Position numbers and translations under genes: made by a program. A DNA stretch of 64,000 nt from G965276675 sp965276675 (lineage in GTDB: Bacteria > Acidobacteriota > Terriglobia > Terriglobales > Acidobacteriaceae). The notes beneath the pieces were generated by a model that was not told where the DNA came from, did not search any database, and was given only the letters and a program-made list of their open reading frames with translations. Position 1 is the first letter of the stretch. Each line of letters begins with the position of its first letter. Below, piece by piece: positions 61,745 to 64,000 of the stretch. The stretch lies in NCBI GenBank assembly GCA_965276675.1, contig OZ255624.1, positions 1,984,001 through 2,048,000 of the forward strand, read 5' to 3'.

Positions 61745-61860
61745 TCTATTGTTACAGAGTTGCAACATCCCCGCAGGCTGGGCGGCATTCGCCGCAGTGA
61801 GTCTGCTGCAACCGTTATTTGCTTTCAACATCCCCGTTCGCCGCACACGCGGCCGGACTG
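61745..61860 (+). ncRNA. Probable NAD+-I riboswitch (nadA motif), two tandem domains
   Basis: Two copies of CAACATCCCCG (61763-61773 and 61826-61836) lie 63 bases apart, and each is followed by a GC-rich hairpin. These are GCGGC-ATTC-GCCGC (61782-61795) and GCCGC-ACAC-GCGGC (61840-61853). This duplicated arrangement directly before nadA matches the acidobacterial nadA motif, a riboswitch sensing NAD+ through similar tandem domains. The second domain ends 8-10 bases before the ribosome site AAGGCGGAG of nadA, so it could block translation when NAD+ is abundant. The match to the motif is from memory of the family, not a covariance search. Confidence 0.75.
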
Positions 61861-61873
61861 AAGGCGGAGTACC

Positions 61874-63031
61874 ATGAGTGTTTTGGTTGAAGATGCAGTT
61901 GCTATGCCATTGCGCGCAGAGGGAGTTTTTAACTCCAATGATACCTGCTCGCTCGAGAATTATCTTGCCCTGCCAGACCACACCATGGATGACAGGATCG
62001 CTCGGGCCCGGCAGAAGTTGGGGAGCACGGCCCTCCTGCTCGGCCACCACTATCAGCGTGATGAGGTCATCCGCTTCGCCGATTTCACCGGCGACTCCTA
62101 CAAGCTATCCAAAATCGCAGCCGAGACCGATGCCCAGTACATCCTCTTTTGCGGCGTTCACTTCATGGCCGAGAGCGCCGACGTGCTGGCCCACCCTGGG
62201 CAGCAGGTGATCTTGCCGGATTTGAATGCCGGCTGCTCCATGGCGGATATGGCGGAGATAGGCCAGGTTGAGGACTGCTGGGATTCGCTTCTTCGTGCCG
62301 GCCTCACGGAAGAGGGCCTCCTCCCGCTGACCTATATGAACTCTACGGCCGCAATTAAGGCATTTTGCGGTGAACGGGGTGGGCTGGTCTGCACCTCCTC
62401 GAACGCCCGCGCGGCTTTTGAATGGGCCTTCCGCCGCCGCGAGAAGATCCTTTTCCTGCCCGATCAGCATTTGGGCCGCAACACTGCTTTTGCCATGGGC
62501 ATCCCGCTCTCCGAGATGGTGGTTTGGGATCCCTACCAGATCAACGGTGGCATCGCGCCAGATCGCCTGCGCTCCGCGAAGGTTATTCTGTGGAAGGGGC
62601 ACTGTTCCGTACACCAGCGCTTCCTGCCCGGTCACGTCGACGCGATCCGCGCGAATTACCCCGGCATGCAGGTCATTGTACATCCCGAATGCCGTTGGGA
62701 AGTCTGCCAAAAGGCCGATGCGCTTGGCTCGACCGAGCGGCTCATCCAGCTTGTCGAGCAGTCGCCAGCCGGTAGCAGCTTCGCCATTGGGACGGAGATC
62801 CACCTGGTTAACCGACTGGCAAAGCAGTACGCATCGAAGGGCAAAAAGATCATCACGCTCGACGACACCGGCTGCCTCTGCACAACTATGTATCGCATCT
62901 CGCCGCAGCACCTGGCGTGGGCCCTTGAAAACCTGCTGGAGGGTCGCGTCGTCAATCGTATTAAGGTGCGTGACGATGTTAAGCAATGGGCACGGGTGGC
63001 CCTCGATCGCATGCTAGAGATCAAAGCCTGA
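61874..63031 (+). CDS. nadA: Quinolinate synthase
   Basis: It condenses iminoaspartate from NadB with DHAP to quinolinate, using a [4Fe-4S] cluster. The 385-residue long-form protein (Bacillus-like) has GHHYQRDEVIRFADFTGDSYKLS and probable cluster cysteines Cys121 (DLNAGCSMADMA), Cys244 (WKGHCSVHQRF) and Cys334 (DDTGCLC). HPECRWEVC and the NSTAAIKAFC/TSSNA substrate segments are also present. ATG at 61874 follows AAGGCGGAG. Regulation is probably by the NAD-responsive leader just upstream. Confidence 0.96.
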   Translation: MSVLVEDAVAMPLRAEGVFNSNDTCSLENYLALPDHTMDDRIARARQKLGSTALLLGHHYQRDEVIRFADFTGDSYKLSKIAAETDAQYILFCGVHFMAESADVLAHPGQQVILPDLNAGCSMADMAEIGQVEDCWDSLLRAGLTEEGLLPLTYMNSTAAIKAFCGERGGLVCTSSNARAAFEWAFRRREKILFLPDQHLGRNTAFAMGIPLSEMVVWDPYQINGGIAPDRLRSAKVILWKGHCSVHQRFLPGHVDAIRANYPGMQVIVHPECRWEVCQKADALGSTERLIQLVEQSPAGSSFAIGTEIHLVNRLAKQYASKGKKIITLDDTGCLCTTMYRISPQHLAWALENLLEGRVVNRIKVRDDVKQWARVALDRMLEIKA

Positions 63032-63071
63032 GCGGTTAGCGGCCAGGTCCGTGCAGAGCGAAGGAAGATGG

Positions 63072-63506
63072 ATGAAATTTTTTACGCTGGAAGAAGCACA
63101 GCTGCTGTTACCGATTCTGAATTCCCTGCTCGCCCGCGCCGTTGCGGGAAAGCGGGAGGCTGAGCGCCTGGAAGACGAGCTCGGTCAGCTCCGCCAGCGG
63201 ATCTTCCTCGCGGGCGGCATGTCTGTCGATCTCGCCTTTGTCGCGCGCAACCGGTCGGAGTTCAAGGCCGAACTGGGAAAAGCCAAAGACGCTGCCGCTG
63301 AGATCGATGCCATTGGTGTGCATGTCAAGGATCTGGATACCGGACTGCTTGACTTCCCCTGCCGCGTCGATGGGGAGGTGGTGCTGCTCTGCTGGAAGAT
63401 GGGCGAGCCGCGCATCGAGTTTTGGCACACCCAGGAGGCCGGGTTCGGTGGACGCCAGCCACTCGATGAGCGCTTCACAAAAAGCCGCGGTGAGCGCCCG
63501 AATTGA
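63072..63506 (+). CDS. DUF2203 family protein
   Basis: This 144-residue protein begins MKFFTLEEAQLLLPILNSLLARAV. It has a helical coiled segment (AVAGKREAERLEDELGQLRQRI, about 22-45) and the DUF2203 core IGVHVKDLDTGLLDFPCRVDGEVVLLCWKMGEPRIEFWHTQEAGFGGRQPL. The WKxGExxIxxWHxxxxGFxGR block defines the family, whose function is unknown. ATG at 63072 follows AAGGAAG closely. It follows nadA by 40 bases in the same direction and may share its transcript. Confidence 0.87.
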   Translation: MKFFTLEEAQLLLPILNSLLARAVAGKREAERLEDELGQLRQRIFLAGGMSVDLAFVARNRSEFKAELGKAKDAAAEIDAIGVHVKDLDTGLLDFPCRVDGEVVLLCWKMGEPRIEFWHTQEAGFGGRQPLDERFTKSRGERPN

Positions 63507-63585
63507 TTGCTGGGTTTTACCAGTGGTGCTCGTTGTACCGAGTTGAATGGATTCACCAGGTCACATACCCGAGTGCTTTGCATGA

Positions 63586-63613
63586 TTGACACGGGACTGA
63601 TAAGTGCTATCAA
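63586..63613 (+). promoter_or_regulatory. Promoter and palindromic operator of the Fur-family gene
   Basis: A perfect -35 box TTGACA (63586-63591) is 16 bases from TATCAA (63608-63613). The palindrome TGATA-N5-TATCA (63598-63612) overlaps the spacer and the -10 box, where a repressor would block polymerase. Autoregulation by the downstream Fur-like protein is the natural inference. The predicted transcript start is within a base or two of the ATG at 63622, with no ribosome site between, suggesting a leaderless mRNA. Confidence 0.6.
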
Positions 63614-63621
63614 ATACCACC

Positions 63622-64000
63622 ATGGCCCCTGCTGAAAGTCATTCATTCCGCGACCTTTGTGCGGCTCACGGCATCACCGTGACGCACCAGCGGCAGGTGT
63701 TGTTTGAGGTCATGCAAAACCTCCCCGGACACCCTAGCCCCGAAGAAGTTTATGACCGGGTTCGCCGGCGCATTCCGTCCATTTCTTTAGCGACCGTTTA
63801 CAAAAACATCCATCTATTTATTGAAAGCGGGTTACTCCGTGAGGTCAGTTTGCACCATGGTTCGCTGCGCGTTGAGATGAATGGCCGTGCACATCATCAC
63901 CTGGTCTGCACCCGGTGCAAGTTGATCGTTGACATCTCTGAGGAGGAGCTGGGCATGATCGGTAAACCGGAGATGCTGCCCGGAGGCTTTCTTGCTGAAC
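63622..64000 (+). CDS. Fur-family metal/peroxide-responsive regulator (partial, runs off the window)
   Basis: The first 126 residues are present. A winged-helix DNA-binding domain has LCAAHGITVTHQRQVLFEVMQNLPGHPSPEEVYDRVRRRIPSISLATVYKNIHLFIESGLL, the Fur recognition-helix pattern. The start of the dimerisation/metal domain follows, with NGRAHHHLVCTRCKLIVDI, carrying the His-rich site and the first CxxC zinc pair. Whether it senses iron, manganese, zinc or peroxide (PerR) cannot be decided from this part. ATG at 63622 begins MAPAESHSFRDL. The gene continues beyond the right edge. Confidence 0.9.
   Translation, partial: MAPAESHSFRDLCAAHGITVTHQRQVLFEVMQNLPGHPSPEEVYDRVRRRIPSISLATVYKNIHLFIESGLLREVSLHHGSLRVEMNGRAHHHLVCTRCKLIVDISEEELGMIGKPEMLPGGFLAE

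Overview
The window is about 60% GC and densely packed with bacterial housekeeping genes. It shows Gram-negative envelope biology (Kdo activation, SurA, a Wzi-like outer-membrane protein, Tat export). The gene set, the abundance of conserved hypothetical families (DUF1844, DUF3467, DUF2203, PA2169-type), and especially a double-domain leader upstream of nadA that resembles the Acidobacteriota NAD+-I riboswitch point to an Acidobacteriota chromosome, probably Terriglobia/Acidobacteriaceae. No phage, transposase, integrase or CRISPR array is visible. I count 58 protein genes (one frameshifted, one running off the right edge) and two tRNAs.

Layout. 0-11.5 kb: esterase, isoaspartyl methyltransferase-like enzyme, PEP carboxylase, CrcB, ferritin-like PA2169 protein, CoaD, then a minus-strand run for phosphohexomutase, GDP-mannose pyrophosphorylase, class I aminotransferase and KdsB. 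11.6-20.8 kb: tRNA-Met, a degenerate S41 protease homologue, class A PBP, RibF plus a PhnP-like hydrolase, DUF1844, YgfZ, and a metallopeptidase-like gene that seems to start at CTG. 20.9-28.5 kb: a tightly coupled plus-strand run of MTA phosphorylase, PfkB kinase, membrane glycosyltransferase, a DapF homologue, LD-carboxypeptidase, Mpl and PlsC. 28.5-35.1 kb: a coupled minus-strand operon for GT39 glycosyltransferase, TPR lipoprotein-like protein, NfeD, slipin and a SPOR protein. 35-44 kb: DUF3467, tRNA-Leu, a frameshifted GGDEF gene, FUSC, DoxX, Wzi, a metallo-hydrolase and CtpA. 44.5-52 kb: SurA, YhaM-like nuclease, EVE protein, AroC, Def, Fmt, RsmB. 52-64 kb: the aroB-ubiE-CDF-PASTA operon, NadB, TerC, glutaminyl cyclase-like peptidase, TatC/TatB, NadA, DUF2203 and a Fur-family regulator.

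Pathways that come together: NAD synthesis (nadB, nadA); peptidoglycan recycling (LD-carboxypeptidase and mpl, with a DapF homologue); shikimate pathway (aroB, aroC); translation start and finish (fmt, def); Tat export.

The most unusual observations are these. (1) A family of four ~117-120 bp palindromic elements (35027, 35591, 44117, 58048) with long terminal inverted repeats and an internal hairpin. Two of them flank the DUF3467 gene, one forms the N-terminus of a glycosyltransferase gene, and one supplies the stop codons of both nadB and terC. (2) A DapF homologue in which both catalytic cysteines are serine, inside a peptidoglycan-recycling operon. (3) An S41 protease homologue lacking both Ser and Lys of the dyad. 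(4) The tandem nadA leader. (5) A likely CTG start codon.
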